A stretch of 17,523 nt of DNA from CAZQNF01 sp964403325. GTDB taxonomy: Bacteria; Patescibacteriota; Patescibacteriia; Magasanikbacterales; GWA2-37-8. Below the pieces are notes generated by a model. It did no database searches. It worked only from the letters and a program-made list of their open reading frames with translations, and was not told the origin of the DNA. The stretch spans positions 1-17,523 of the forward strand of contig CAYOFO010000026.1 in the NCBI GenBank assembly GCA_964403325.1, written 5' to 3'. Position numbers and translations under genes: made by a program. Each line of letters starts with the position of its first letter. Position 1 is the stretch's first letter. This document shows, one piece after another, positions 1-6,345 of the stretch.

Positions 1-62
1 TCTTTCATAAGAATATATTTATTTTTTAATATTTAGCTCTATTCAATTGGCACTGATATGAT

Positions 63-2951
63 CTAAGATTTTTCAAGCCCTGTGTTAATACCAATAATAT
101 CAGCCTCTTTACCGCTTAGGTCAACTGGCGAACTTTTAACGCTTGCAAAACCTGGTGCGTCGTAGGTAACATAAAACTTACTGTCGCCCGCGAGGAATGA
201 GTATCGGCCTTTACTGTCAGTAATTTGCGTAGAAATAAGTTTGTTGTACTCCGCGCTGAATAATCGCACCACTGCTTTATTGAGCGGCTTCTTGGTTGTT
301 TTGTTATATACCACACCCCAACTTTTAGCTTTAGGCGGTACTGCGAGTCGCCTAAACACCGCCCATAACGCCACATTCGCTGCGGCAGTTGCTGCCACAT
401 ACCATTTTGGTGAGATAAATAATGAAGCCGCACTTACTACAATACTGGCTCCAGAAAATAAAGATTGAAACTTGCGTCCCAGATTTTCTAATTGAATTTT
501 CCTTGGTGGTTTTACCATGCCGCTTGGATCAAGTGGCACATTGGAACTAATAACCGGATAATTTTCACTCACGCGAATTTTTTGCCCTGAATAAATATCG
601 GTTTTTTTACCATCACTCACCACATTTTTTAAAACTTGCGATGGAAAGGCCATATCATTTTTGAGCACCTGAAGTGTATACTCCCCCTGGGGTGCCGTAA
701 AAAAATAACGACCTTTTTTGTCGGTTACCCGCGACTGCACGATGCGGCCGGTTTTGGCGTCTACCAAACGAACGATGGCCAAATCAACCGGCATCTTACT
801 GAGAGAATTATACACTTGACCCCAACGTTCTCGCTTGCGCCGACCAATCAAAATAATCGGTTGCAAAAAGGTTAGTTTAACCAGTGGAATAGCTTCTGCC
901 CAAGGAATAGTTGGTACCAAGGCTGCAGCTGTTACCGCTACCGTACTGGGCGCAGCTACTTGTTCCACCGCCTGTTGTACCTCCGGATCATTGCGAAAAT
1001 CTTGAAATGCTTGCATGGCTTTGGTAAGATTTTGCCTGGCCAAAGCGCCTAAAATTTTAAATCGGCCGCCCAGATTAAAAAGAATCTCGCGCAAATTTCG
1101 ACTCACGCTCGCCGAACCATCCACCACCGCAGCAAATGGCACTGGCTCAGGCACCAGCGTCCAAACCGAATTGATAATATTATTTTTTATGGTAAATGCT
1201 GGTGTTTTTTGCGTATAAAAACCAACTTTTTCGAGCTGTAAATAATACCGACCATTGGGCACGGTCCACCCATATGTACCGTCCTGGTTGGTGGTATAAG
1301 GGTTGTGCTGATTGGCAAAATACACTGCTTCACCCCGCTCATTAAAAAGTTGTACTTGGACTCCAGCCACAGGTCCATTATCGCTCGTAACCAAACCCGG
1401 ACGCACCGACGTGAGAGTCAAATCTAAAATATCTACCGAATCGCCATAATCAACAATTATTTTTCCAACACGCTTGCCTGGAGCCGCAAAAATAATCGTT
1501 GTCTCAAAGGCGGCATTTTCTGGATTAAACAAGAGTTGATAATTATCATTTTCCACTTGCGCCACCACTGATTTAGGATCAGCTGTCAAAATTTTCCTGG
1601 GCACAGAAATAGTCAAATCACTCCCCGAAAGACCGCTCAATTCTGGAGCGGCCGGCAAATGTATTTTTTTACCATCACTCAAAAAACCCAGGTCTTCCGG
1701 CTTTATTTTGGCGGCCTGTGGCACAGAAGAAGAAACTGCCGCTGATCCATCCTGTATTTTGCCCGGCTGAATTACATCTGCTGGTATTGGGTTGCCACTC
1801 CCGTTTTGGTCTGGTTGGGGCATCAGCGCTTTACACTCTGCCTCAGCCGCACATTTAGGATCAGCGCAATCGAGTTTACCTTTTTGTTTACTCACACACA
1901 CGTCTGGAGGTATTACCAACTGTTTCAGTTGTGCGCTCCCAAAAATCCCGGAGCTCACATTTCCCGATGTATCAAAAGCAAAAATGGTATAAAAATACAC
2001 CACATCTTTGACTACATTTTTATCCTCAAATGTCTCCACCTTTCCCACATAGATGACTTCACCATCATTGGGGTTTTGCGATCGAGCATTTATTTTTCGT
2101 ACTACCTGCACTACTGTAAAATCCGGCACAACATTAAGATTCGGATTTTGCCACTGTAACGCAATACTTTTTACCGTCGGGTCAATTTGCAAACCAGCCG
2201 GATTGGGCGGGGCGATTTTATCTTTTTGAGTCGTAAAAACAGCATTCAGAGTACTCGTACTTTCTCCACTTTCATCACTTGAGATAAGTCGATAATTATA
2301 GGTGGTGTTTGGCAACAAACTTCCTACCAACAAAAAATGATCCGCGATTTTGAGTGTTTTGTCAAAAACTGTTTGACCGTAATCAGATGTAATCCCATAA
2401 TTTATCTGTGCGTCAGAGGGCTGATTGGTGTCCCATAAGACCGTGACTTCAGTGGCCGTGGTATTGAAACGTACATTACTTATTTCGAGCACGTTTTTTG
2501 GCAGTGATTGCGTCTCAAACGAACCAATTTGTTCGCTCATCTGATTTGCACTGTCCCACACGCGAATTCTAAAATAATACATGGTCCGCGCCAGCAAATC
2601 ATTCAGCGCAGTTTCATAATTTTTTGTTATTACTCCCAATTTCCCATAATTTTTATCCGTACCATATTCAAATGTCACTTTAGCAACACTCTTATCATCG
2701 TTCGCCGACCAGCTGACCGTAGCTGTCGTGGGCGTTGTCACCACCACGGCATTGCCGATAGTGGGAAAAACATCCACGACTACGACCGGTGGCGGCACTA
2801 CCGCTGCCCCACCACCTCCCTGGCGTGGCACCGTAGCGCCTACCGTTAACCCCTGGTTAGCGGCCTGCAACGCCCCGCCCCCCTGCAGCAAACCTAAACT
2901 AAGGACTCCAAGAAATGCTAATCGCCGCACATATATAAAAACTCTATTCAT
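63..2951 (-). CDS. Large surface protein with fibronectin III and carboxypeptidase-regulatory-like domains
   Basis: This 962-residue protein is predicted to be secreted or envelope-anchored; no enzyme motif is visible. An N-terminal signal sequence (about residues 1-31, two Arg then a hydrophobic run ending ALQA) is followed by three fibronectin III-like units (about 55-147, 155-242, 247-335; signs are the repeated YxxRI/YNYRL strands and DxSG turns). A short four-Cys segment (352-373) comes next. Three carboxypeptidase-regulatory-like beta folds (about 523-600, 710-790, 877-955) carry the typical TDxxGRYxF core. Hydrophobic stretches at about 670-703 and 830-866, the first ending in RRKRER, separate the last three folds and probably span the membrane. 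The ATG overlaps the end of the upstream gene by 8 nt, so the two are translationally coupled as the last two genes of a three-gene operon. The domain calls are by eye. A role in adhesion or envelope display is inferred. Confidence 0.85.
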   Translation of the reverse strand: MNRVFIYVRRLAFLGVLSLGLLQGGGALQAANQGLTVGATVPRQGGGGAAVVPPPVVVVDVFPTIGNAVVVTTPTTATVSWSANDDKSVAKVTFEYGTDKNYGKLGVITKNYETALNDLLARTMYYFRIRVWDSANQMSEQIGSFETQSLPKNVLEISNVRFNTTATEVTVLWDTNQPSDAQINYGITSDYGQTVFDKTLKIADHFLLVGSLLPNTTYNYRLISSDESGESTSTLNAVFTTQKDKIAPPNPAGLQIDPTVKSIALQWQNPNLNVVPDFTVVQVVRKINARSQNPNDGEVIYVGKVETFEDKNVVKDVVYFYTIFAFDTSGNVSSGIFGSAQLKQLVIPPDVCVSKQKGKLDCADPKCAAEAECKALMPQPDQNGSGNPIPADVIQPGKIQDGSAAVSSSVPQAAKIKPEDLGFLSDGKKIHLPAAPELSGLSGSDLTISVPRKILTADPKSVVAQVENDNYQLLFNPENAAFETTIIFAAPGKRVGKIIVDYGDSVDILDLTLTSVRPGLVTSDNGPVAGVQVQLFNERGEAVYFANQHNPYTTNQDGTYGWTVPNGRYYLQLEKVGFYTQKTPAFTIKNNIINSVWTLVPEPVPFAAVVDGSASVSRNLREILFNLGGRFKILGALARQNLTKAMQAFQDFRNDPEVQQAVEQVAAPSTVAVTAAALVPTIPWAEAIPLVKLTFLQPIILIGRRKRERWGQVYNSLSKMPVDLAIVRLVDAKTGRIVQSRVTDKKGRYFFTAPQGEYTLQVLKNDMAFPSQVLKNVVSDGKKTDIYSGQKIRVSENYPVISSNVPLDPSGMVKPPRKIQLENLGRKFQSLFSGASIVVSAASLFISPKWYVAATAAANVALWAVFRRLAVPPKAKSWGVVYNKTTKKPLNKAVVRLFSAEYNKLISTQITDSKGRYSFLAGDSKFYVTYDAPGFASVKSSPVDLSGKEADIIGINTGLEKS

Positions 2952-3813
2952 ACCGATTTTTTATTTTCAAATAAACCCCGGATACTGCCATAGTCAGAAG
3001 CAACACGCTCAACGTGACTCCCAACCAGATTGGTACATACAAAACATAGACACTTTTTTCGACCAACTGGTGTGTTAACCCATAACTGAGGCGAACCATT
3101 ACTTTATACCTACCGGGCCAGCGTAGCGAGGTGGGCAGTGTCACCCGTATCTGTTTTTGCGCTTGCGACAAAACCACTGTGGAACGCAAAGTATTTTTTG
3201 ATACTTGTTGGTGAAACATATTTTCAACTACCGTTTCACCCATTACCGGCGCGTCAATGTTCCCGGTGTTTTTGAGCTGCAACAAAAAATTCCAGGTCTT
3301 TCCCCAAAAAACAGGTCGTGCACTCCGCCAATCAAGAATATTTATTTTTTCACCGGCTTGTCCGGCCACCTGCACTGTAACCAAACTCAAAAGGCGCGCC
3401 GCGACCGTTGTCGCGCTTGATGCGGCACTCCCTACAGTTTGAACTCCGAGCCCCAAATAATGGGTACTGGCGGGTAAACGAGTTGGCACAACCACTGTAA
3501 AAACGACATCTTTTTGTTCTCCCGGTGCCAAGCTAAAAGTATCGATACTTTTTTTAATCCACTTCTCACCCTCATCTACTCCTTGAGAAAAAACCGGTAA
3601 ATCTCGATCATCGGTACGCATGCCGTAGACTACCGGCTGCACCGTCACAGCGTTTTGTTCATCATTTTTTATGGTAATCGGTATCGCATGTTCTTTACCG
3701 CTGTCAATTGTCAAAAAAACCCGAACCGGTTTTAAACTGACCGCTTGAGCTGGAAAAACCGTTCCCACACTCATGGCCACACCTAGTATTGCAGCAAGTA
3801 AAAATGAGTGCAT
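2944..3813 (-). CDS. Membrane-anchored WxL-partner-like surface protein
   Basis: The protein has 289 residues: a signal peptide (about 1-25, ending PAQA), an extracellular beta-sandwich region and one C-terminal transmembrane helix (about 256-282) followed by a short basic tail (KIKNRYE). The N-terminal half starts with the pattern VSLKPVRVFLTIDSGKEHAI and continues with SLAPGEQKDV and LPASTHYLGLGVQ. This resembles the DUF916-type family (WxL peptidoglycan-binding domain). The second half (about 165-250; LQLKNTGNIDAPV, WPGRYKV) resembles the associated host-binding domain. Family assignment is from remembered motif style, not from a search. Only 3 nt separate it from the upstream small secreted protein and it overlaps the downstream gene by 8 nt. 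That spacing matches WxL-type loci, where a WxL protein and its anchor are co-expressed. The probable role is to hold surface proteins at the cell envelope. No strong ribosome binding site precedes the ATG. Confidence 0.85.
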   Translation of the reverse strand: MHSFLLAAILGVAMSVGTVFPAQAVSLKPVRVFLTIDSGKEHAIPITIKNDEQNAVTVQPVVYGMRTDDRDLPVFSQGVDEGEKWIKKSIDTFSLAPGEQKDVVFTVVVPTRLPASTHYLGLGVQTVGSAASSATTVAARLLSLVTVQVAGQAGEKINILDWRSARPVFWGKTWNFLLQLKNTGNIDAPVMGETVVENMFHQQVSKNTLRSTVVLSQAQKQIRVTLPTSLRWPGRYKVMVRLSYGLTHQLVEKSVYVLYVPIWLGVTLSVLLLTMAVSGVYLKIKNRYE

Positions 3814-3816
3814 ACA

Positions 3817-4443
3817 CTAAGGATTAGCTGAAGCGGTAAGTACGATATTTTGACTATACACTCCCGAAGAAGTGTTGTTAGAAATTGCAGCCTTAAACAC
3901 GAGCGTTGTGTCGCTCCCCGCCACAGCGGCATTATGGGTCGCCAGATTGGTACCGACTACAACCGGCACATCCCCCATTACCAGAGCATCAGCACCGGTT
4001 GTGGCTATACCATAGGCTTCAGTGCCAGCCACAACAACGCCACCACTGACTGGTCGCAAACTACTCCCCGACACTTCTCCAATCGATAAAGTATACCCAT
4101 TTTGTGCCCCAGTGGTAACTGACGCGACCGTACTGACTGTTTTTACCTGATTTACTGCCAACTCCCCCAAATTAAGACTATTACTACTCAACGCAACACT
4201 GATGGTATTTTGATCTACCTGCTGGAAACCACCATTAATAACAAAACTCGCACTGTTTGCTTGCCCTGGCGCAGGCTGGGCAATGGTATCTTCGAGCGAA
4301 AACGATGCCGAGGCACCACTTGCTCCACCCACTCCCACAAAATCCGAATCAATGGAAAAACTCGCCGAGTTCATCGCCCCCCACACTCCCGGCGCATAAA
4401 GAAGCAAGGCCATCAAGAAAAAAAAGAAAAATTTTTTATGCAT
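3817..4443 (-). CDS. Small secreted beta-rich surface protein (WxL-like)
   Basis: The protein has 208 residues from the chosen ATG. A Lys-Lys plus poly-Phe/Leu signal sequence (MHKKFFFFFLMALLLYAPG) is followed by a Ser/Gly/Ala/Val-rich chain with almost no charge and many beta-type repeats (NSASFSIDSDF, NSASFVINGGF). The C-terminus (SGVYSQNIVLTASANP) has the form seen at the end of WxL-like and related secreted proteins, but I see no WxL motif itself. The reading frame is open up to 4566. I reject that longer start because a good promoter (-10 at 4474-4479) lies inside it and because the signal peptide begins at 4443. This is the first gene of the operon with the anchor protein and the large fibronectin-like protein. 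It is probably the displayed, possibly multimeric, surface component. The function is inferred from context only. Confidence 0.78.
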   Translation of the reverse strand: MHKKFFFFFLMALLLYAPGVWGAMNSASFSIDSDFVGVGGASGASASFSLEDTIAQPAPGQANSASFVINGGFQQVDQNTISVALSSNSLNLGELAVNQVKTVSTVASVTTGAQNGYTLSIGEVSGSSLRPVSGGVVVAGTEAYGIATTGADALVMGDVPVVVGTNLATHNAAVAGSDTTLVFKAAISNNTSSGVYSQNIVLTASANP

Positions 4444-4473
4444 AAGAAAAATCTTTACCAGCAAAACAAGTCT

Positions 4474-4502
4474 ATTATACCTGATAAAACCTCTATTGAA
4501 AA
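4474..4502 (-). promoter_or_regulatory. Promoter of the surface-protein operon
   Basis: On the minus strand a TATAAT -10 (4479-4474) lies 17 bp from TTTTCA (-35, 4502-4497, 4 of 6 consensus bases). The predicted start of transcription near 4466 leaves a leader of about 23 nt to the ATG at 4443. This decides the start of the small secreted protein, since the longer frame begins upstream of the promoter. Confidence 0.6.
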
Positions 4503-4690
4503 TAAAATCATTCTCCTTCAGAGACTCAACACTTTTTCTTGAGCAAAATTTTATTCCATCAACCAAAATTAATCGACAATAAAAAAGTGTGCTCTACTCA
4601 ATTTTATTGCTCCATAATTTTTTTCTTTAAAAAATTTACAACTAACACCCTCTTGTACCCCTACCACCATCTCACTTCCACCATTCCTTC

Positions 4691-4921
4691 TTACCTTCCA
4701 ACACCATCAACCGTTGCCCCGAACATATGTGTAGCGATGCCAATAGTCACAGCCAGGAGAAGTGGTCCGTAGAGAATCTGCCCTGTTGTTTGAATATAGT
4801 AGTTCGGTGCCGAACGGACGACAAGCTAATGACAATGGCAGAGCGACTCTACTCGTAAAAACCTGCCCACATAGCCCGCGACCTCTGCCACAAGGTCAGT
4901 TTCATTTATAAACTTAAGCTA
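4691..4921 (-). pseudogene. GC-richer block: possible relic of a small membrane-protein gene
   Basis: By my count this block is about 45-50% GC, between stretches of roughly 22-30% GC, and no intact gene covers it. On the minus strand one frame runs from a TAG at 4919-4921 to TAA at 4691-4693 with a single internal TAG (4826-4828). It gives 30 codons (containing ETDLVAEVAGYVGRF) and then 44 codons that include ILYGPLLLAVTIGIATHMFG, which looks like a membrane segment. No ATG starts either half in frame; only GTG codons are available in the first half. This fits a decayed small membrane-protein gene with a nonsense mutation. The same block also holds competing inverted repeats (GGCAGAG at 4837-4843 can pair with 4777-4782 or 4883-4889), so a structured RNA or regulatory element is an equal alternative. 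I do not recognise a family. Confidence 0.3.
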
Positions 4922-5170
4922 TTGTTCTAACCAGGCTACGGCTTTAAAATAATTGAGTATAATAAATTTATTCTATTGCATTTAAAATAAATGCGCTTTT
5001 AAAGAAATTTTTTATAAAATTACCATAATACTTGCCCAACCGCCCCAAACCCTGCTTATTTTTTCTCTTTCTACCGTTTCAAAGAGTTAAATTTTTAATT
5101 TAAATAACTTTAAAAACCATTTTTAAATCTAAAACTACCTCCATAAAAAGCTTTGCTTAGATCTAAACAA
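4922..5170. other. AT-rich gene-free stretch beside the parS cluster
   Basis: I find no gene here. GC is about 22-33% by line counts. It contains a 12-bp palindrome (AATAAATTTATT, 4961-4972), a 7-bp hairpin (GCATTTA/TAAATGC, 4978-4994) and many A/T runs. Such a stretch next to parS sites and DnaA-like boxes could be a duplex-unwinding element, but I see no ordered AT-rich repeats or DnaA-trio array that would prove it. Confidence 0.35.
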
Positions 5171-5179
5171 CCGAGGTTT

Positions 5180-5195
5180 TGTTTCACGTGAAACA
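5180..5195. other. parS-like ParB-binding site 1
   Basis: The site is TGTTTCACGTGAAACA, a perfect 16-bp palindrome that differs at one position from the Bacillus parS form TGTTCCACGTGAAACA. The symmetry extends to 26 bp (5175-5200). ParB proteins load on such sites and spread, giving the platform for ParA-driven chromosome segregation and SMC loading. Three copies within 490 bp make a chance occurrence very unlikely. Confidence 0.9.
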
Positions 5196-5401
5196 AAACC
5201 GTCCATCTTTCCAAAGATAACCGTCAAATTGACTTTCCTTGTCCATACGAAGAATACTGAACGTGAATAATGGATTTTCACTACTAAAAATCAGCATACT
5301 CCTTAAAACTTTTACTTCACAAATTCGGATACTTAAAACAGGCCGATCAACACATCAACATCAAGAACTTAATTTTAAAACTAAAAAAACTTACTCAAAT
5401 T

Positions 5402-5417
5402 TGTTTCACGTGAAACA
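5402..5417. other. parS-like ParB-binding site 2
   Basis: This is the second identical copy of TGTTTCACGTGAAACA, with symmetry extended to 20 bp (5400-5419). It starts 222 bp after site 1 and lies 41 bp before the DnaA-box-like pair. It also lies inside a spurious 65-codon frame that I do not call a gene. Confidence 0.9.
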
Positions 5418-5458
5418 AAACACAAAAAATATGTGATTTTTTGCACTTTTCAACTGAG

Positions 5459-5479
5459 TTTTCCACATACTTGTCCACA
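5459..5479 (+). other. Pair of DnaA-box-like 9-mers
   Basis: TTTTCCACA (5459-5467) and TTGTCCACA (5471-5479) each differ at one position from the DnaA box TTATCCACA. They are in the same orientation with starts 12 bp apart. They sit between parS sites 2 and 3 in gene-free DNA. Two near-matches are suggestive of an origin element. I found no larger array of boxes. Confidence 0.4.
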
Positions 5480-5520
5480 GCACATCAAAATATTCTTTAA
5501 TTCTTAACTAAGCGCAGGTG

Positions 5521-5635
5521 TTGTATAATTTACAAAATACACGCCAAAATCTTTCCGTCTATCATCAAAATACGACATGCTGTAAGATCAATAAACTTGA
5601 AAGGGGATAAATGTAAATTATTGTATAATTTTACA
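5521..5635 (+). repeat. Direct repeat with -10-like core between parS sites 2 and 3
   Basis: TTGTATAATTTACA (5521-5534) recurs as TTGTATAATTTTACA (5621-5635), starts exactly 100 bp apart. Each contains TATAAT. The second has TTGAAA 21 bp upstream, which is too far for a standard promoter, and no gene follows either copy. The pair may be promoter relics, drivers of an untranslated transcript, or AT-rich origin repeats. Confidence 0.3.
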
Positions 5636-5651
5636 CCCGTGAGTACGTTTT

Positions 5652-5667
5652 TGTTTCACGTGAAACA
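5652..5667. other. parS-like ParB-binding site 3
   Basis: This is the third identical copy of TGTTTCACGTGAAACA, with symmetry extended to 24 bp (5648-5671). It starts 250 bp after site 2. The parA and parB genes are not in this window, so the ParB that reads the cluster must be encoded elsewhere. Confidence 0.9.
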
Positions 5668-5671
5668 AAAA

Positions 5672-6000
5672 TACCAGCTTCACCCACAATAATCCCGAAC
5701 CCAAGCCACTGCTTACTAAAGCAGCAAGCTTTAAAAACAGAACTTTTACAGTTTTTTCATATTCCTAAAGAAAAAATTCTTTACACCTCTACAATCATCG
5801 TATAAATCAAACATAATGCCTTAATATCTAAGGCTAAATGCATAATATTTGCAATAAAAACAACTTGCCTCTATGGATCTGTGCCGAATAATACTTCCCT
5901 TAAAGCGGGAAGTGGCTAGCATTAGCAAAAAACCTAATAGTTAACTCTCGTAAACTACCCCGCAACAGGGCTGTGGGACATAAAACTTGCAGAGATAAAA
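5672..6000 (+). other. Gene-free stretch with hairpins, possible small RNA
   Basis: No reading frame looks coding here. The stretch holds small hairpins: GCCTTA/TAAGGC (5818-5834), ACTTCCC/GGGAAGT (5893-5913) and CCCGCA/TGTGGG with one G-T pair in the segment at about 5959-5978. It runs straight into the strong terminator hairpin at 6001-6031. A plus-strand small RNA of about 150 nt ending at that terminator is possible. The only promoter-like signal (TTGCAA at 5849-5854, 17 bp, TATGGA) is weak, and no known RNA family is recognised. Confidence 0.2.
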
Positions 6001-6034
6001 AAACAGAAAGCGTGGAGTGCGCTTTCTGTTTTTT
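5997..6034. terminator. Bidirectional Rho-independent terminator
   Basis: A 12-bp perfect stem (6001-6012 with 6020-6031) closes a 7-nt loop. It is flanked by an A run on the left and a T run on the right, so it works on both strands. On the minus strand it ends the tRNA-Ala transcript, whose 3' end is 10 nt upstream of the element. On the plus strand it could end an untranslated transcript from the parS region. Confidence 0.85.
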
Positions 6035-6043
6035 AAAATTTTG

Positions 6044-6114
6044 TGGACCTAGGCAGAATCGGACTGCCGCTCCAGCAATGCGAATGCTGTGTCATACCAC
6101 TAGACCATAGGCCC
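6044..6114 (-). tRNA. tRNA-Ala (anticodon CGC)
   Basis: This 71-nt gene folds as a full cloverleaf. The acceptor is GGGCCTA/TAGGTCC with the G3-U70 wobble that defines alanine tRNAs. The D arm is GTC/GAC, the anticodon stem is CAGCA/TGCTG with loop TTCGCAT, so the anticodon is CGC reading GCG. The T stem is GGCAG/CTGCC and the discriminator base is A. CCA is not encoded, so it must be added by a nucleotidyltransferase. The T loop reads TCCGATT: the nearly universal T at position 55 is C. A strong terminator follows 10 nt downstream. Confidence 0.93.
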
Positions 6115-6206
6115 GCGTCAAGTTGAAAACTTGTAAAATTGACTAAAGAAAAACCATTCCACTATTTTATAACTTTTTCAACTTTTTAACCTTATGAACT
6201 TTGTCG

Positions 6207-6278
6207 TGCCCCCAGCACGAATCGAACGCACATCTCTCCCTTAGGACGGGACTGTTCTATCCATTGAACTATGGGGGC
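6207..6278 (-). tRNA. tRNA-Arg (anticodon CCT)
   Basis: This 72-nt gene folds as a cloverleaf: acceptor GCCCCCA/TGGGGGC, D arm GTTC/GAAC, anticodon loop GTCCTAA giving CCT (reads AGG), T stem GTGCG/CGTGC with two G-T pairs, a standard TTCGATT loop and discriminator A. The outermost anticodon-stem pair is G-G, a mismatch. CCA is not encoded. It lies 92 nt upstream of tRNA-Ala on the same strand and the two are probably one transcript. Confidence 0.93.
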
Positions 6279-6300
6279 GGCGTTTTTTACTCCGACCAAA

Positions 6301-6329
6301 ATTGTAGCGAAAATTAACAAAAATAGCAA
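6301..6329 (-). promoter_or_regulatory. Promoter of the tRNA-Arg/tRNA-Ala unit
   Basis: On the minus strand, TTGCTA (6329-6324, 4 of 6) lies 17 bp from TACAAT (6306-6301, 5 of 6). The predicted start of transcription is about 15 nt before the mature tRNA-Arg 5' end, leaving a short leader for RNase P to remove. It sits in the 67-bp gap after the TrmB-like gene. Confidence 0.55.
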
Positions 6330-6345
6330 CATTTAAGCATTAAAG

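Noticed and set aside
4444..4566. Longer N-terminus for the small secreted protein
   Set aside because: It would start upstream of a good promoter and place 41 residues before a clear signal peptide.
4539..4772. 77-codon plus-strand frame
   Set aside because: Low-complexity, Pro/Thr/Ser-rich translation without family likeness; it crosses the promoter side of the opposite operon and the GC-rich island.
5239..5436. 65-codon plus-strand frame in the parS region
   Set aside because: It runs through a parS palindrome, has composition like the AT-rich surroundings and no family features.
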